Assembly (NCBI GenBank): GCA_938008185.1
Contig: CALLLR010000171.1
Location: forward strand, 1-57,763
Direction: 5' to 3'
Source: an uncultured Saprospiraceae bacterium
GTDB lineage: Bacteria > Bacteroidota > Bacteroidia > Chitinophagales > Saprospiraceae
Length of the DNA: 57,763 bases
The notes under the pieces were generated by a model. The model was not told the DNA's origin and ran no database searches. It worked only from the letters and a program-made list of their open reading frames with translations. Below, piece after piece: positions 26,496-36,308 of this stretch. The position numbers and the translations under genes were made by a program. How positions within the stretch are numbered: the first letter of the stretch is position 1; each line of letters opens with the position of its first letter.

Positions 26496-28010
26496 TTATT
26501 CTCCTTGTCCTAGTGAAAAGCCTCGCTTACCCCCAAATTCGTAGAGATTTTCAGTTTTAATTACCTCAAAACCGCTTTGATTTAATTTACTTTGGAGATA
26601 TAAAATTCGTTCGAAGCTGATTTTTTTATAATCCGGCGGAGAAGCGTTGATGTCTGCTTCTGTGGAGACAAATCGACAGCGCCAGTGATCAGTACAGTAG
26701 GTATGCTCCTTTCCACCGGGGAAAACTTTTACCCCCCGGTTGGTGATCATTTTTAATTTCATTCCTTCTGCTCCGAGTTCCTTTAGGCGGTGGCCAATGA
26801 TCTCGGGATCGGTTCCTTGCCAGTCGAGAAAAACATCTACTCCAACGAGGGTTTTCTTTTCGTTTTTTCGCTGGTAAGGTTTCATCGTAATGGTGCCATT
26901 TCCGGTAGCCAGCTGGCTCAGTGGAAGGGTAGCAGGCACCTGGCCTAGTCGGGCAATAACCGCCTCCGCAAATTCTGTGCAGCTCACCCGCTTCGTGCTG
27001 CTTTTGGGATTAAAAATATCTGCGGTATGAATTCCGTCCTCAATGGTGCGTAACCAGGCGTTTTTGATTTTATCCGCAATTTTTGGTTGCCCGATATGCG
27101 CCAGCATCATGACGGCCGCATTGATTAATCCGGAGGGGTTCGCAATATTTTTGCCAGCGATATCCGGCGCCGAACCGTGGATTGCTTCAAACATGGCAAC
27201 GTCTTTTCCAATATTTGCGCTACCCGCCAATCCAACGGAGCCGGCAATTTCTGCCACGATATCGGAAATTATATCTCCGTATAAATTGGAGGTGACAATG
27301 ACGTCGTAATCTTCGGGACGTGCTGCCAGTCGCGCTGCTCCTATATCAATAATTTGGCTTTCGGTAATAATGTCGGGATAGTCGGCAGAGATTTCTTTAA
27401 ACACCTGGTGGAATAGTCCGTCGGTCAACTTCATGATATTGTCTTTTACCATGCAGGTGACTTTTTTGCGTCCGTAGGCCCTCGCGTATTCAAAAGCATA
27501 TCGGATTATTTTTTCTGAACCTGGCCGGGTAATCAACTTTAGACACTGGACCACATCCTGTGTTTGTTGATGCTCGATACCGGCGTACAAATCTTCTTCG
27601 TTTTCTCTTACAATGACCACGTCCATATTGGGGTGTCCAGTGGTAATAAATGGGTCCATAGCCATTACCGGGCGAATGTTGGCAAACAAACCCAGGGTTT
27701 TTCGCAGGGTAACATTAAGACTTTTATAACCACCTCCCTGTGGGGTCGTGATGGGTGCTTTGAGGATGATTTTATTTTTACCAATGATGTCCCAGGCTTC
27801 CTGGTCGATTCCTGCGGAGTGTCCTCCGAGGTAGACTTTTTCTCCGACGTTCATCAATTCCGGTTCTATGCGAGCTCCTGCTTTTTTGAGAATTTCCAGC
27901 GTAGCTTGCATAATTTCCGGACCGATTCCGTCTCCCATGGCTACTGCTATTTTGGTAGCTTGTTGACTCTCAGCCGGGATGGTACCATTTAAATTTAATT
28001 TGGTATTCAT
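26496..28010 (-). CDS. icd: NADP-dependent isocitrate dehydrogenase with C-terminal extension
   Basis: The 504-residue enzyme oxidises and decarboxylates isocitrate to 2-oxoglutarate in the TCA cycle. GDGIGPEIM opens the fold. The substrate site has YKSLNVTLRK and ANIRPV, and metal and active-site blocks include TSNLYGDIISDI and HGSAPDIAGKNIANP. About 150 residues after the usual core (from about 350) match the extra C-terminal domain of Thermus/Rickettsia-type enzymes rather than the short E. coli type. It supplies 2-oxoglutarate to the glutamate synthase encoded at 50643-56936. It is followed by a small gene and a terminator. Confidence 0.92.
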   Translation of the reverse strand: MNTKLNLNGTIPAESQQATKIAVAMGDGIGPEIMQATLEILKKAGARIEPELMNVGEKVYLGGHSAGIDQEAWDIIGKNKIILKAPITTPQGGGYKSLNVTLRKTLGLFANIRPVMAMDPFITTGHPNMDVVIVRENEEDLYAGIEHQQTQDVVQCLKLITRPGSEKIIRYAFEYARAYGRKKVTCMVKDNIMKLTDGLFHQVFKEISADYPDIITESQIIDIGAARLAARPEDYDVIVTSNLYGDIISDIVAEIAGSVGLAGSANIGKDVAMFEAIHGSAPDIAGKNIANPSGLINAAVMMLAHIGQPKIADKIKNAWLRTIEDGIHTADIFNPKSSTKRVSCTEFAEAVIARLGQVPATLPLSQLATGNGTITMKPYQRKNEKKTLVGVDVFLDWQGTDPEIIGHRLKELGAEGMKLKMITNRGVKVFPGGKEHTYCTDHWRCRFVSTEADINASPPDYKKISFERILYLQSKLNQSGFEVIKTENLYEFGGKRGFSLGQGE

Positions 28011-28084
28011 TTGAATTCAGTTTAAGTATTAGTAATAATTCAGTTTGTGAAAAAATTGTTTTGTTGTTATTTTACTTGTAAGGA

Positions 28085-28339
28085 CTATCTTAAAACGGAT
28101 ATTCTTTTAAAAAAAATCAAGGCAATTATTATGAAAGAACAGACGATTGCTTTTTGAAAGAATATGGGATTTTCCATGGTCATACAGGACCTGATCCAAA
28201 AACCAATACCCAAAACGGCGATCAGGGTGATTAGTACTTCTTTTACGATCGCTCCGTTGACGTAGCCGGTACTTTTTTTATTGATACCAGGAAGATTTGT
28301 GGTGGCAGCGATGAATTCATTGTGCTTTTCAAATTTCAT
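28085..28339 (-). CDS. small membrane protein, unknown
   Basis: The 84-residue ORF has two hydrophobic segments (about 32-48 and 60-77) and a polar N-terminus with HNEFIAATTNLPG. It lies 74 bases upstream of icd on the same strand. No family is recognised; it could be co-transcribed with icd. Coding status is supported by the coherent membrane topology and an A-rich start. Confidence 0.5.
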   Translation of the reverse strand: MKFEKHNEFIAATTNLPGINKKSTGYVNGAIVKEVLITLIAVLGIGFWIRSCMTMENPIFFQKAIVCSFIIIALIFFKRISVLR

Positions 28340-28611
28340 AATACTAGTTTCAGAATTTTGTAATAATTATTTTTTCTGCTGCAAATATTGGCTGATTTAT
28401 CCATAAATAAAAATTTATAATAATTATATAATTCATAAGAAAAATTTATACTTTTGTATTTTGTAAAATATATCTTGTTGGTTAACAGGGAATTATGATT
28501 GAGGTCTGAGTTGCTAATTTTATAAAAAACCGGGCTGAATTATTTTTATTATTTGGGTTTCTCAATTATTTCTTTGGGTATTAATTACTTTTACCAGAAA
28601 ATTAGTAATAC
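28340..28611. other. divergent intergenic region ahead of the LysR gene
   Basis: AT-rich, 272 bases, no ORF. It carries TACTTTTG at 28449-28456, matching the -7 consensus on the plus strand but lacking a TTTG partner. Operators for LysR autoregulation would be expected here, but no clear T-N11-A palindrome stood out. Confidence 0.3.
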
Positions 28612-29508
28612 ATGAATTTTACATTGCATCAACTACAAGTATTATTGGAAGTTGACCGTCAAGGGAGTCTAACCAAGGCGGCCAAGGAGATGTATATAAC
28701 GCAACCTGCGATTTCAATTCAATTAAAAAATTTACAAGCCCAATTTGAGATTCCTGTCACCGAAAAGATTGGTAAGAAGATATACCTGACGGATTTTGGA
28801 AAAGCCATCCTGGAAATTGCAAAAAATATTTTGGCGCAGGCCGATGAGTTAAAATATAAAACAAAAGAATATACCGGATTGCTGACGGGCAAACTTCGGA
28901 TTTCTTCCGCTTCGACGGGTAAATATGTAATTCCGTATTTTCTCAATGCATTTATTCATCAGTATCCGGGAATTGATCTTACTTTAGATGTTTCTAATAA
29001 AACGACCGTCATAAAAAATCTGCAGGATAATGAGATCGATTTTGCGATGGTGTCCGTTTTACCGGATGAACTGGCGGTTGAAGAGGAAATTTTATTGGAG
29101 AATAAGCTATTTTTAATTGGTAACACCAAGGTTTTTCAAAAGGAAAAACCGCTTATTTTTCGGGAAGAGGGCTCTGCTACCAGAATGGCAATGGACCGTT
29201 ATTTCAATAAAAGAGCCGTTCGGAAAAGTATCGCTCTGACCTCCAATGAGGCCGTAAAACAGGCGGTAATCGCTGGCCTTGGTCATTCGATTATTCCACT
29301 CATTGGAATGAAAAACGAATTAGCCAACCAGCAACTCTTTATTATTCCTTCAAAAGGATTACCCGTGACCACTTACTGGCGACTAATTTGGCTTGAACAT
29401 AAAAAATTATCTCCCATTGCGCAAGCTTATCTGGCTTATGTACAGCAAGAAAAGGAAAAAATTATCGAGGAACATTTTAACTGGAGTAAAAAATTAAACT
29501 TTAAATAA
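28612..29508 (+). CDS. LysR-family transcriptional regulator
   Basis: The 298-residue protein has a LysR winged helix (1-60) reading LHQLQVLLEVDRQGSLTKAA...YITQPAISIQLKNL. A periplasmic-binding-protein-like effector domain (about 90-290) starts LLTGKLRISSASTGKYVIPY. It resembles the CbbR/YeiE-like branch. Such proteins bind DNA as tetramers and respond to a small metabolite. Its genes are unknown. It lies between icd and the leu operon, both on the opposite strand, and could act on either. Confidence 0.9.
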   Translation: MNFTLHQLQVLLEVDRQGSLTKAAKEMYITQPAISIQLKNLQAQFEIPVTEKIGKKIYLTDFGKAILEIAKNILAQADELKYKTKEYTGLLTGKLRISSASTGKYVIPYFLNAFIHQYPGIDLTLDVSNKTTVIKNLQDNEIDFAMVSVLPDELAVEEEILLENKLFLIGNTKVFQKEKPLIFREEGSATRMAMDRYFNKRAVRKSIALTSNEAVKQAVIAGLGHSIIPLIGMKNELANQQLFIIPSKGLPVTTYWRLIWLEHKKLSPIAQAYLAYVQQEKEKIIEEHFNWSKKLNFK

Positions 29509-29729
29509 GTGCTTGTGCCACCGCCTGGTCGTCAATACAAAACCAAAAAGATCGCTTCCCAGGTCTGTAAGATTATACAATAATACAAATTTTTGGTAAA
29601 TAGCAGGTATATTTTTTTGTATAGTTTGTTAAACTATTATATTTTGCTAAAGTATATTCAATGATTTATTGGTTATTAAGTTTTTGTAAAACTTTGACCA
29701 GCTTCAGTTACCAAATTAAAATCACGTTA

Positions 29730-29957
29730 ATGAAAAAAGGAATAATTATTTCCTTCCTGATAATGTCATTAGGATTTCTATTCGAGTGCCTCCATTTGAT
29801 TACTGATTACAGACCTGTCAAAATCGAGTTTTGGCCTTTAGGAATCGGATGTATGGTTGTCGGATTAATTGGACTATTATCGTTTACCATCCTTCCTGTC
29901 CTGGCTTCTTGGGTTAAGGGTTCTGATAAATATGAAAAAAAAAATCGTAAAAAATAG
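29730..29957 (+). CDS. small membrane protein, unknown
   Basis: Starting at ATG 29730 the product is 75 residues: a hydrophobic segment IIISFLIMSLGFLFECLHLI, a short loop, a second segment (GCMVVGLIGLLSFTILPVLA) and a basic tail KYEKKNRKK. I prefer this start to 29661, since the A-rich AATGAAAAAAGG context is typical and the extra 23 residues are irregular. It has no recognised family. Confidence 0.55.
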   Translation: MKKGIIISFLIMSLGFLFECLHLITDYRPVKIEFWPLGIGCMVVGLIGLLSFTILPVLASWVKGSDKYEKKNRKK

Positions 29958-29993
29958 ACTTAAATTTAGAATGTTTTATCAAAATTCAATGGT

Positions 29994-30209
29994 ATGATCA
30001 AGAAAGGAACTAAAGTAAAATGGAAATGGGGGAGTGGCACCGCCGAAGGAAAGGTACAGGAAACTTTTACCAAGTCTGTAACCCGAACAATTAAAGGTAA
30101 TGAAGTGTCCCGAAATGGAGAAAAAGGCAACAAGGCCTTACTAATCGAACAGGAAGATGGCGATCGGGTACTTAAACTGGAAAATGAGGTAGAACGGGCA
30201 GAAAATTGA
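29994..30209 (+). CDS. DUF2945 / HVA1 TUDOR-like small protein
   Basis: The 71-residue protein matches the small HVA1/DUF2945 family. It starts KKGTKVKWKWGSGTAEGKV and ends ...ALLIEQEDGDRVLKLENEV, which would form a TUDOR-like beta barrel. The name comes from a fungal gene; the role in bacteria is not known. It lies 36 bases after the small membrane protein, so the two may be co-transcribed. It is highly charged and probably cytoplasmic. Confidence 0.75.
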   Translation: MIKKGTKVKWKWGSGTAEGKVQETFTKSVTRTIKGNEVSRNGEKGNKALLIEQEDGDRVLKLENEVERAEN

Positions 30210-30331
30210 GTTTTAGGGGCATTCTTTACAAATTTTATCAATTAACGTAATATTAACCATTCAGCCTTAAAACCTGCCAAATTCGGGCGTTTAAAGCGTG
30301 TTTTTGACGTAATTTAAAGGATTTTTTCTCC

Positions 30332-30339
30332 TAAATTTG
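30332..30339 (+). promoter_or_regulatory. -7 promoter box of the cold-shock gene
   Basis: TAAATTTG matches TAnnTTTG exactly. It is 126 bases before the start codon at 30466, giving a long 5' leader of the kind common in cold-shock genes. No TTTG lies at 19 bases. Confidence 0.45.
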
Positions 30340-30465
30340 TATCTATCCCCCTACTTTGAAATAAAAGGTGTTTCTTTGCAACATAAAACTCGGTTACATG
30401 TTAAACGAGTAAAGGTTAGGATATTAAGCTTATATTCTGCCAATGTATTTTTTAAGTTATATATA

Positions 30466-30660
30466 ATGAGTAACGGTATCGTAAAATTTTTCAACGTAAG
30501 TAAAGGTTTCGGATTTATTACCCCAGATGACGGAGGTAAAGATGTGTTTGTTCACGCGAACGAATTAAACGGAACAACGATCAACGAAGGAGACAAGGTT
30601 TCTTTTGATGTCGAAGAAGGACAAAAAGGTTTGAATGCAGTGAACGTCGAAGTGATGTAA
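30466..30660 (+). CDS. cold-shock domain protein (CspA family)
   Basis: The 64-residue protein is a single cold-shock domain with RNP1 KGFGFI and RNP2 VFVHANEL. It begins [10 protein letters not shown]. Such proteins bind single-stranded RNA and melt secondary structure, helping translation in the cold or in general growth. I chose ATG 30466 because the upstream 43 codons have no family match and the domain begins here. An intrinsic terminator follows 27 bases after the stop. Confidence 0.95.
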   Translation: MSNGIVKFFNVSKGFGFITPDDGGKDVFVHANELNGTTINEGDKVSFDVEEGQKGLNAVNVEVM

Positions 30661-30686
30661 ACTGGATATAAATTTTAAGTTATTTA

Positions 30687-30720
30687 AGGTCTGCTAACAA
30701 ATTAGCAGGCCTTTTTATTT
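30687..30720 (+). terminator. intrinsic terminator of the cold-shock gene
   Basis: AGGTCTGCTAA (30687-30697) pairs with TTAGCAGGCCT (30702-30712), with one G-T pair, around CAAA. It is followed by TTTTTATTTT. Confidence 0.88.
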
Positions 30721-30874
30721 TGTAGGTCTCTCTGTTTTTTTATCCCTGTTAATGGTCAACGTTTCTCACCTTGAAACGCGTTTCTAAATTGGTATAATCC
30801 TTGACTAACTATAATGATATCCTTCCAAAACTCCCCATTTAATTTATTTTACCAATACATAATCATTTATCAAA

Positions 30875-31165
30875 ATGGATTTTAGTACTAATTCGCAGCA
30901 CCCAAAAATGGGTGGAGATCATCTTTTAGAAGACAATTACTCTAATTTGAAAGAAAATCTGACAGCTAACGCTACATCTGATAAATTAGCTGGACATGCT
31001 AGTGGCTTTTCTATGCTGGCGGGTATCCTCTTATTGACCTTGGGAGCTTTTTTCTCAGAAGTTTTGCAGACCAACGGTCTGCAAGGATTTGTTTTTTGTA
31101 TAATAGCCCTTGGTTTTTCGCTTATTTATTATGGCGTATCCGAAGATAGTGAAGTTGTCCCATAA
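30875..31165 (+). CDS. small membrane protein, unknown
   Basis: The 96-residue protein has a polar N-terminal half (MDFSTNSQHPKMGGDH...NLKENLTAN) and two hydrophobic segments (about 45-62 and 70-87), ending YYGVSEDSEVVP. No family is recognised. It converges with the leu operon. Its stop codon directly abuts the T-tract of the minus-strand terminator. Confidence 0.55.
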   Translation: MDFSTNSQHPKMGGDHLLEDNYSNLKENLTANATSDKLAGHASGFSMLAGILLLTLGAFFSEVLQTNGLQGFVFCIIALGFSLIYYGVSEDSEVVP

Positions 31166-31193
31166 AAAAAGCAGGTCAAATAGATGACCTGCT
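31164..31193 (-). terminator. intrinsic terminator of the leuCDBA operon
   Basis: On the minus strand AGCAGGTCA pairs with TGACCTGCT (31170-31178 with 31185-31193) around a six-base loop and is followed by TTTTTTT. It lies 54 bases after the leuA stop. Confidence 0.88.
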
Positions 31194-31246
31194 CAAATAC
31201 CAAATTAAACCATTATTGGCAATTGCCAATAAATTATAAATACTCT

Positions 31247-32776
31247 TTAAACGGCGATTTTCTCTTTGACGGGCTGGGTCACCTTAAACGCCACAATTTT
31301 ATTTAATGCATTAACGTAAGCAAGTACGCTAGCCATCACAATATCTTCTTCTACCCCAAAACCCTGATAAGTTTGCCCAGCGTATTCTATTCGTAAATGA
31401 ACCTTTCCTGTTTCTCGGCTGCCGCCCATGCTTTGTACCAAAAATTCTTCCAGCACAATTGTTGCGCCCATAATTTTATCAATCGCTCTGAGGGTTGCAT
31501 TGATTGGACCGTTTCCGGTAGCACTTTCCCGTCGAGCTTTCCCATTTACGATCAATTCTACCGTAGAGACCGGTTGCAGCGGCTGACCGCAAACAACTTG
31601 TACGTGCGAAATTTCTATGTGAGCATCTGGTCGTTTTCCTTCCATCAGCATCACTAAATCATCGTCGCAAACATCCTTTTGTTCGTCGGCAACTTTCAGG
31701 AATCGTTCGTAGGCATTTTCCAGATTTTTTTTGTTCAATTCATATCCCAATCGGGCCAGGTGAAAGTTAAGTGCCGCCTTTCCACTACGGGCACTCAATA
31801 CAATAGAGGATTCATTAACGCCGACATCTTCCGGCGCCATAATTTCGTAATTGTCTCTGTTTTTCAAAACGCCATCTTGATGAATCCCGCTGGAGTGCGC
31901 AAAAGCATTTCGGCCCACAATCGCTTTATTAGGTTGAACTGGCATCCGCATCATTTTTGATACCAGGGTGCTCATGTAATGAATTTTTCGGGTATTTATG
32001 TTGGTATGATAGGGTAGTGACTGGTGCGTTTTCAGAATCATGGCTACTTCTTCTAAAGACGTATTTCCCGCTCGTTCTCCAATGCCATTGATGGTTACTT
32101 CTACCTGTCGTGCTCCATTCTGAATTCCTGCAATGGTGTTGGCCGTTGCCATACCCAAATCATTATGACAGTGGCAACTTAAAATTGCGCGGTCAATGTT
32201 AGAAACGTGATCCATCAGATATTTAATCTTTTCTCCGTAAGCTTGTGGCAGACAATAGCCCGTCGTATCCGGAATATTGATCACGGTTGCTCCGGCCTTA
32301 ATCATGGCTTCTACCATCTGTGCGAGGAAAGCATTGTCGGCCCGACCCGCGTCCTCAGCGTAAAATTCTACGTCTTCCACAAATTTTTTGGCATACTTAA
32401 CTGCGGCTACTCCTCGCTCAATAATCTGCTCTCTCGTACTGTTAAATTTATGTTTGATGTGATAATCGGAGGCACCGATTCCAGTATGAATTCTTTTATG
32501 CTTTGCGTACTTCAAGGATTCCGCCGCGCAGTCGATATCGGACATCACCGCCCGGGTAAGCGCACAAATGATCGGGTCGTTGACGGCCTTGGAAATCTCC
32601 ACTACAGATTTAAAATCCTCCGGACTGGAAATGGGAAATCCTGCTTCTATCACATCCACTCCAAGTAATTCGAGCTCTTTGGCAATAACAACTTTTTCGT
32701 GGGTATCTAGTTGACAACCCGGTACTTGTTCGCCGTCTCGTAAGGTTGTATCGAATATGAATATTTTATCGCTCAT
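31247..32776 (-). CDS. leuA: 2-isopropylmalate synthase
   Basis: The 509-residue enzyme condenses acetyl-CoA with 2-ketoisovalerate, the first committed step of leucine synthesis. The HMGL-like barrel opens with [13 protein letters not shown]. The metal site is [14 protein letters not shown] (HxH), and NGIGERAGN follows. The C-terminal part (about 390-500) is the LeuA allosteric domain for leucine feedback, reading [15 protein letters not shown]. It is last in the leuCDBA order, 41 bases after leuB, with a terminator behind it. Citramalate synthase is a less likely alternative given the leu genes. Confidence 0.95.
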   Translation of the reverse strand: MSDKIFIFDTTLRDGEQVPGCQLDTHEKVVIAKELELLGVDVIEAGFPISSPEDFKSVVEISKAVNDPIICALTRAVMSDIDCAAESLKYAKHKRIHTGIGASDYHIKHKFNSTREQIIERGVAAVKYAKKFVEDVEFYAEDAGRADNAFLAQMVEAMIKAGATVINIPDTTGYCLPQAYGEKIKYLMDHVSNIDRAILSCHCHNDLGMATANTIAGIQNGARQVEVTINGIGERAGNTSLEEVAMILKTHQSLPYHTNINTRKIHYMSTLVSKMMRMPVQPNKAIVGRNAFAHSSGIHQDGVLKNRDNYEIMAPEDVGVNESSIVLSARSGKAALNFHLARLGYELNKKNLENAYERFLKVADEQKDVCDDDLVMLMEGKRPDAHIEISHVQVVCGQPLQPVSTVELIVNGKARRESATGNGPINATLRAIDKIMGATIVLEEFLVQSMGGSRETGKVHLRIEYAGQTYQGFGVEEDIVMASVLAYVNALNKIVAFKVTQPVKEKIAV

Positions 32777-32817
32777 CGTGTTAAATTTTAATTTTTAGTG
32801 TTTTCTGTGCGTTTGTA

Positions 32818-33924
32818 TTAAGCTGGTACGCTTCGTTTAGCAATCGTATGTATCGTTTCTAAAACCTTGGCGCCCATTTCCTGTGTACCTAAAATTTTGT
32901 CAGAATCTGTCTGCTGGTCCATAATATCTCGCGTCCGGTAACCGACCTTCAAAACAGCGTCTACCGCATCGACAATCAACTGGCCAGCGGCAGGAGCGTG
33001 CAAACCTCGATTACACATCAGGGCCGTTGATAGGATCGTGGCCAGTGGATTGGCCAGGTTTTGTCCGGCAATATCAGGCGCAGAGCCATGAATTGGTTCG
33101 TATAATCCGACCTCGCTGCCCAGAGATGCGGAGGCGAGCATTCCCAGCGATCCTGCGATCTGCGAGGCCTCGTCGGTTAAAATATCGCCAAACATATTTC
33201 CAGTCAGTACTACGTCAAATTGTTTTGGATCTTTGATTAATTGCATGGCGGCATTATCGACAAACATATGCACGACCGTTACATCGGAATATTCGGAAGC
33301 CAGTTCTTGGACCACTTCTCGCCACAGACGGGAAGATTCCAGTACGTTGGCTTTGTCGACTGAGTGCAAAATTTTCTTTCTGGTTTGAGCGGCTTCGAAA
33401 GCCATCCGCGCAATTCTTTCTACTTCGTACTTTGCGTAAATTTTAGTGTCAAACGCCACCGTTCCACTTTCCTTTCGACCTCGCGGTTGACCAAAATAAA
33501 TGCCACCCGTCAGTTCCCGAAAAAACAGTATATCCGTACCTTTGATAATTTCTTTTTTTAACGAAGAAGCATCCAATAATTCATCAAATAATAGAATGGG
33601 CCGAATATTGGCAAACAGGCCCAATCCTTTTCGTAATGCCAGTAAGCCTTGTTCCGGACGTACTTTTAGATGCGGATTCAGGTCATAATGTGGATCTCCA
33701 ATAGCGCCAAGTAAAACTGCATCCGCCGCCTTACATCCGGCGAGCGTCGCTGCGGGCATGGGTTCTCCCGTAGCCTGAATAGCTGCATGGCCCAGTAGCT
33801 CGTGCTGAAAATTAAACGCTAAATCATAGTAACTGCCCGCCGTTTCCAAAGCTTGTACGCCCCAGTCGGTTACCTCTTTTCCAATGCCATCCCCAGCCAG
33901 TACACAAATATTTATTTTATTCAT
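32818..33924 (-). CDS. leuB: 3-isopropylmalate dehydrogenase
   Basis: The 368-residue enzyme oxidises and decarboxylates 3-isopropylmalate with NAD. It shows the beta-decarboxylating dehydrogenase fold: AGDGIGKEVT, ANIRPI, RELTGGIYFG (specific to LeuB), TGNMFGDILTDEASQI and HGSAPDIAGQNLANP. Length is normal. It sits between leuD (60-base gap) and leuA (41 bases). Confidence 0.97.
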   Translation of the reverse strand: MNKINICVLAGDGIGKEVTDWGVQALETAGSYYDLAFNFQHELLGHAAIQATGEPMPAATLAGCKAADAVLLGAIGDPHYDLNPHLKVRPEQGLLALRKGLGLFANIRPILLFDELLDASSLKKEIIKGTDILFFRELTGGIYFGQPRGRKESGTVAFDTKIYAKYEVERIARMAFEAAQTRKKILHSVDKANVLESSRLWREVVQELASEYSDVTVVHMFVDNAAMQLIKDPKQFDVVLTGNMFGDILTDEASQIAGSLGMLASASLGSEVGLYEPIHGSAPDIAGQNLANPLATILSTALMCNRGLHAPAAGQLIVDAVDAVLKVGYRTRDIMDQQTDSDKILGTQEMGAKVLETIHTIAKRSVPA

Positions 33925-33984
33925 TATTTTTTAAAAATTAATGCTGTCTGGTGTAACAAGCAGCGGTTTTTTTCTTCGGCTGAC

Positions 33985-34572
33985 CTAAATGACGGCTCGG
34001 GTTTTCTCAAATGTCTTTACTTGGTCTGTTAAAGAAAGAATATAATCAATATCATCATAGTTATTAATGAGACATCGTTTTTTATAGGTTCCGATTTCAA
34101 AACTTTCCTGAACGCCAATTTCCGGAATAACCAGGGTTTGATTGGGAATATCAACGGTCACTTCCATCTCTGGATTTTTTTCTACCCCTTTAAAAATAAT
34201 ATCCAAAATTTCGTCACTTACTTTAAGTGGAAGTATCTGGTTATTCAGTGCATTATTTTTAAATATATCGGCGAAAAAACTGGAGATCACCACTTTAAAA
34301 CCATAATCGTTAATGGCCCAGGCCGCGTGTTCCCGACTACTTCCACAACCAAAGTTTTTACCGGCGACCAAAATATCTCCAGCATAAACTCCTGCGTTCA
34401 AGACAAAATCAGCAACCTTTTCTCCGGTTATTTTATCATATCGCCAGTCGCGAAATAAATTCTCCCCAAAGCCATCTCTACTGGTCGACTTTAAAAAACG
34501 CGCCGGAATAATCTGATCCGTATCCACATTTTCAAGCGGCAGCGGAACAATGGTACTTTTTATAATTTTCAT
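33985..34572 (-). CDS. leuD: 3-isopropylmalate dehydratase small subunit
   Basis: The 195-residue swivelling-domain subunit joins LeuC to isomerise 2- to 3-isopropylmalate. Key blocks are [13 protein letters not shown] and [17 protein letters not shown]. Its start codon is preceded directly by a run of 7-bp tandem repeats (34577-34617), so the ribosome-binding region is repeat-derived. A change in repeat number could alter its translation. Second gene of the operon. Confidence 0.97.
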   Translation of the reverse strand: MKIIKSTIVPLPLENVDTDQIIPARFLKSTSRDGFGENLFRDWRYDKITGEKVADFVLNAGVYAGDILVAGKNFGCGSSREHAAWAINDYGFKVVISSFFADIFKNNALNNQILPLKVSDEILDIIFKGVEKNPEMEVTVDIPNQTLVIPEIGVQESFEIGTYKKRCLINNYDDIDYILSLTDQVKTFEKTRAVI

Positions 34573-34576
34573 GTAT

Positions 34577-34617
34577 TTTGCTATTTGCTATTTGCTATTT
34601 GCTATTTGCTTCTTGCT
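34577..34617. repeat. 7-bp tandem repeat in the leuD leader
   Basis: Four perfect copies of ATTTGCT (34583-34610) are flanked by imperfect copies (TTTGCT before, TCTTGCT after). On the coding strand this is (AGCAAAT)n, ending about five bases before the leuD start codon. Confidence 0.85.
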
Positions 34618-34642
34618 GTTTAGTCAAAAATTATTACAACGA

Positions 34643-34674
34643 TTCAACGATTCAACCAGCGCAGCGCCTCAACA
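34643..34674. repeat. TTCAAC...GCGCCTCAAC motif, copy 2
   Basis: TTCAACGATTCAACCAGC followed by GCGCCTCAAC matches 18673-18704 in order and content. The leuC stop codon (TGA, complement of 34669-34671) lies inside it. Confidence 0.5.
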
Positions 34675-36093
34675 CCCCAACAACTCCAACTCCATCATTT
34701 CCCGTACATCACAAATCTCTCCCTTCACCGCCGCCGCCGCCGCCATCAATGGGCTCACCAAAAAAGTTCTGGCCCCTTGCCCCTGTCTTCCCTCAAAATT
34801 TCGGTTAGAAGTTGAAACACAATATTTTCCGGTGGGAACCTTATCTTCGTTCATGGCCAGGCAAGCAGAACAACCAGGTTGCCGCAAGTCAAAGCCAGCG
34901 TTGGTAAAAACCTTATCCAGTCCTTCGGCAATTGCCTGTGCTTCGACTTTTTTACTACCCGGAACGATCCAGACTTCTACGTCGGGTGCCTTTTGTTTTC
35001 CTCGAACAAATTCTGCCACAATTCTTAAATCTTCAATCCGACTATTGGTACAAGACCCGATAAAAACATAATCAATCTTTTTCCCGATGAGCGACTGCTG
35101 GTTTTCAAGGCCCATATAGTTTAATGATTTTTGCATTTCTTCCGCTGAGCTATTGAGTGCCATAGCGGGGATATGCTGCTGAATTCCGATACCCATTCCA
35201 GGATTGGTTCCATAGGTAATCATGGGTTGAATATCGTCTGCTTTGAAAAAATATTCTTTGTCAAATTTTGCTTCAGCATCCGTATATAGCGTTTCCCAAT
35301 ATTTCATCGCCTGAGTCCAGTCCGCACCAGTGGGGGTAAAAATTCTGCCTTTGATATACTCAAAAGTGGTTTCGTCGGGCGCAATGAGTCCTCCGCGCGC
35401 ACCCATTTCGATACTCATATTACAAATGGTCATTCGTGCTTCCATAGTGAGACTGCGTATTGCGGAGCCACAATACTCGACAAAATAACCCGTACCACCA
35501 GAGGCAGTAACCTGGGCAATGATGTAGAGAATAATATCTTTTGATAAAACCCCTCTGGAAAGCGTTCCATCAATCTGGATTCTCATGGTCTTAGGTCTGG
35601 ACTGCAGGATGGCTTGCGTGGCAAGTACTTGTTCTACTTCACTGGTTCCGATACCGAAAGCGATACTTCCCAGTGCTCCGTGGGTGGCAGTATGAGAATC
35701 TCCACATACCATTGTCATCCCTGGCAGACTGATGCCTAGTTCTGGACCAATGACATGAACGATACCTTGTTTTTCGTGGCCGAGGCCGTAAAGATCAAGT
35801 CCGAATTCCTGACAATTTTTCGTAAGCGTATCTACTTGAAATTTAGATAACGGCTCTTTTATTGGTAAATGTTGATTTTTTGTAGGAACATTGTGATCAG
35901 CGGTAGCGATCGTTTGGGCCGGTCTGAAAACGGGAAGTCCACGTCTTCTTAAACCATCAAATGCTTGCGGAGAAGTTACTTCGTGGATAAAATGTCGGTC
36001 AATATACAGAAGATCGGGATGTCCTTCCTGACGGTGAACGAGATGTGCATCCCATATTTTTTCAAAAAGTGTCTTTGCTTTGGAGGATTCCAT
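34669..36093 (-). CDS. leuC: 3-isopropylmalate dehydratase large subunit
   Basis: The 474-residue aconitase-family subunit carries the [4Fe-4S] cluster, with cysteines in [11 protein letters not shown] and CSACLAMN. Other landmarks are [18 protein letters not shown] and [10 protein letters not shown]. It works with LeuD in the second step of leucine synthesis. First gene of the operon. The last codons and stop overlap an intergenic repeat motif, so its C-terminus (MMELELLGC) may have been reshaped by the repeat. It is divergent from the 36309 gene. Confidence 0.97.
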   Translation of the reverse strand: MESSKAKTLFEKIWDAHLVHRQEGHPDLLYIDRHFIHEVTSPQAFDGLRRRGLPVFRPAQTIATADHNVPTKNQHLPIKEPLSKFQVDTLTKNCQEFGLDLYGLGHEKQGIVHVIGPELGISLPGMTMVCGDSHTATHGALGSIAFGIGTSEVEQVLATQAILQSRPKTMRIQIDGTLSRGVLSKDIILYIIAQVTASGGTGYFVEYCGSAIRSLTMEARMTICNMSIEMGARGGLIAPDETTFEYIKGRIFTPTGADWTQAMKYWETLYTDAEAKFDKEYFFKADDIQPMITYGTNPGMGIGIQQHIPAMALNSSAEEMQKSLNYMGLENQQSLIGKKIDYVFIGSCTNSRIEDLRIVAEFVRGKQKAPDVEVWIVPGSKKVEAQAIAEGLDKVFTNAGFDLRQPGCSACLAMNEDKVPTGKYCVSTSNRNFEGRQGQGARTFLVSPLMAAAAAVKGEICDVREMMELELLGC

Positions 36094-36308
36094 GTAATTT
36101 TAAATTTTTTTCTTACACCTCTGCGGGTTTTGGATAAATAAAAATTATTGTTATTATCCGCCTTCCGGTTTTGGCTTAATTTGGTATGATAAAAGTAATC
36201 GCCTTTTTCCACTTTGGCGAACCATTTTTTGAAAGTGGAACGGTGGCTAAGTCAATTTAATTTTAGGTAAGTGATTGATAATCAAAATATTGAGAAATAA
36301 TAACTACA

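Noticed and set aside
32207-32668. 153-residue plus ORF antisense to leuA
   Set aside because: Shadow of a strongly supported gene.
36094-36308. Leucine attenuator or T-box before leuC
   Set aside because: No leader peptide with leucine codons, no T-box motif and no terminator/antiterminator pair were visible.
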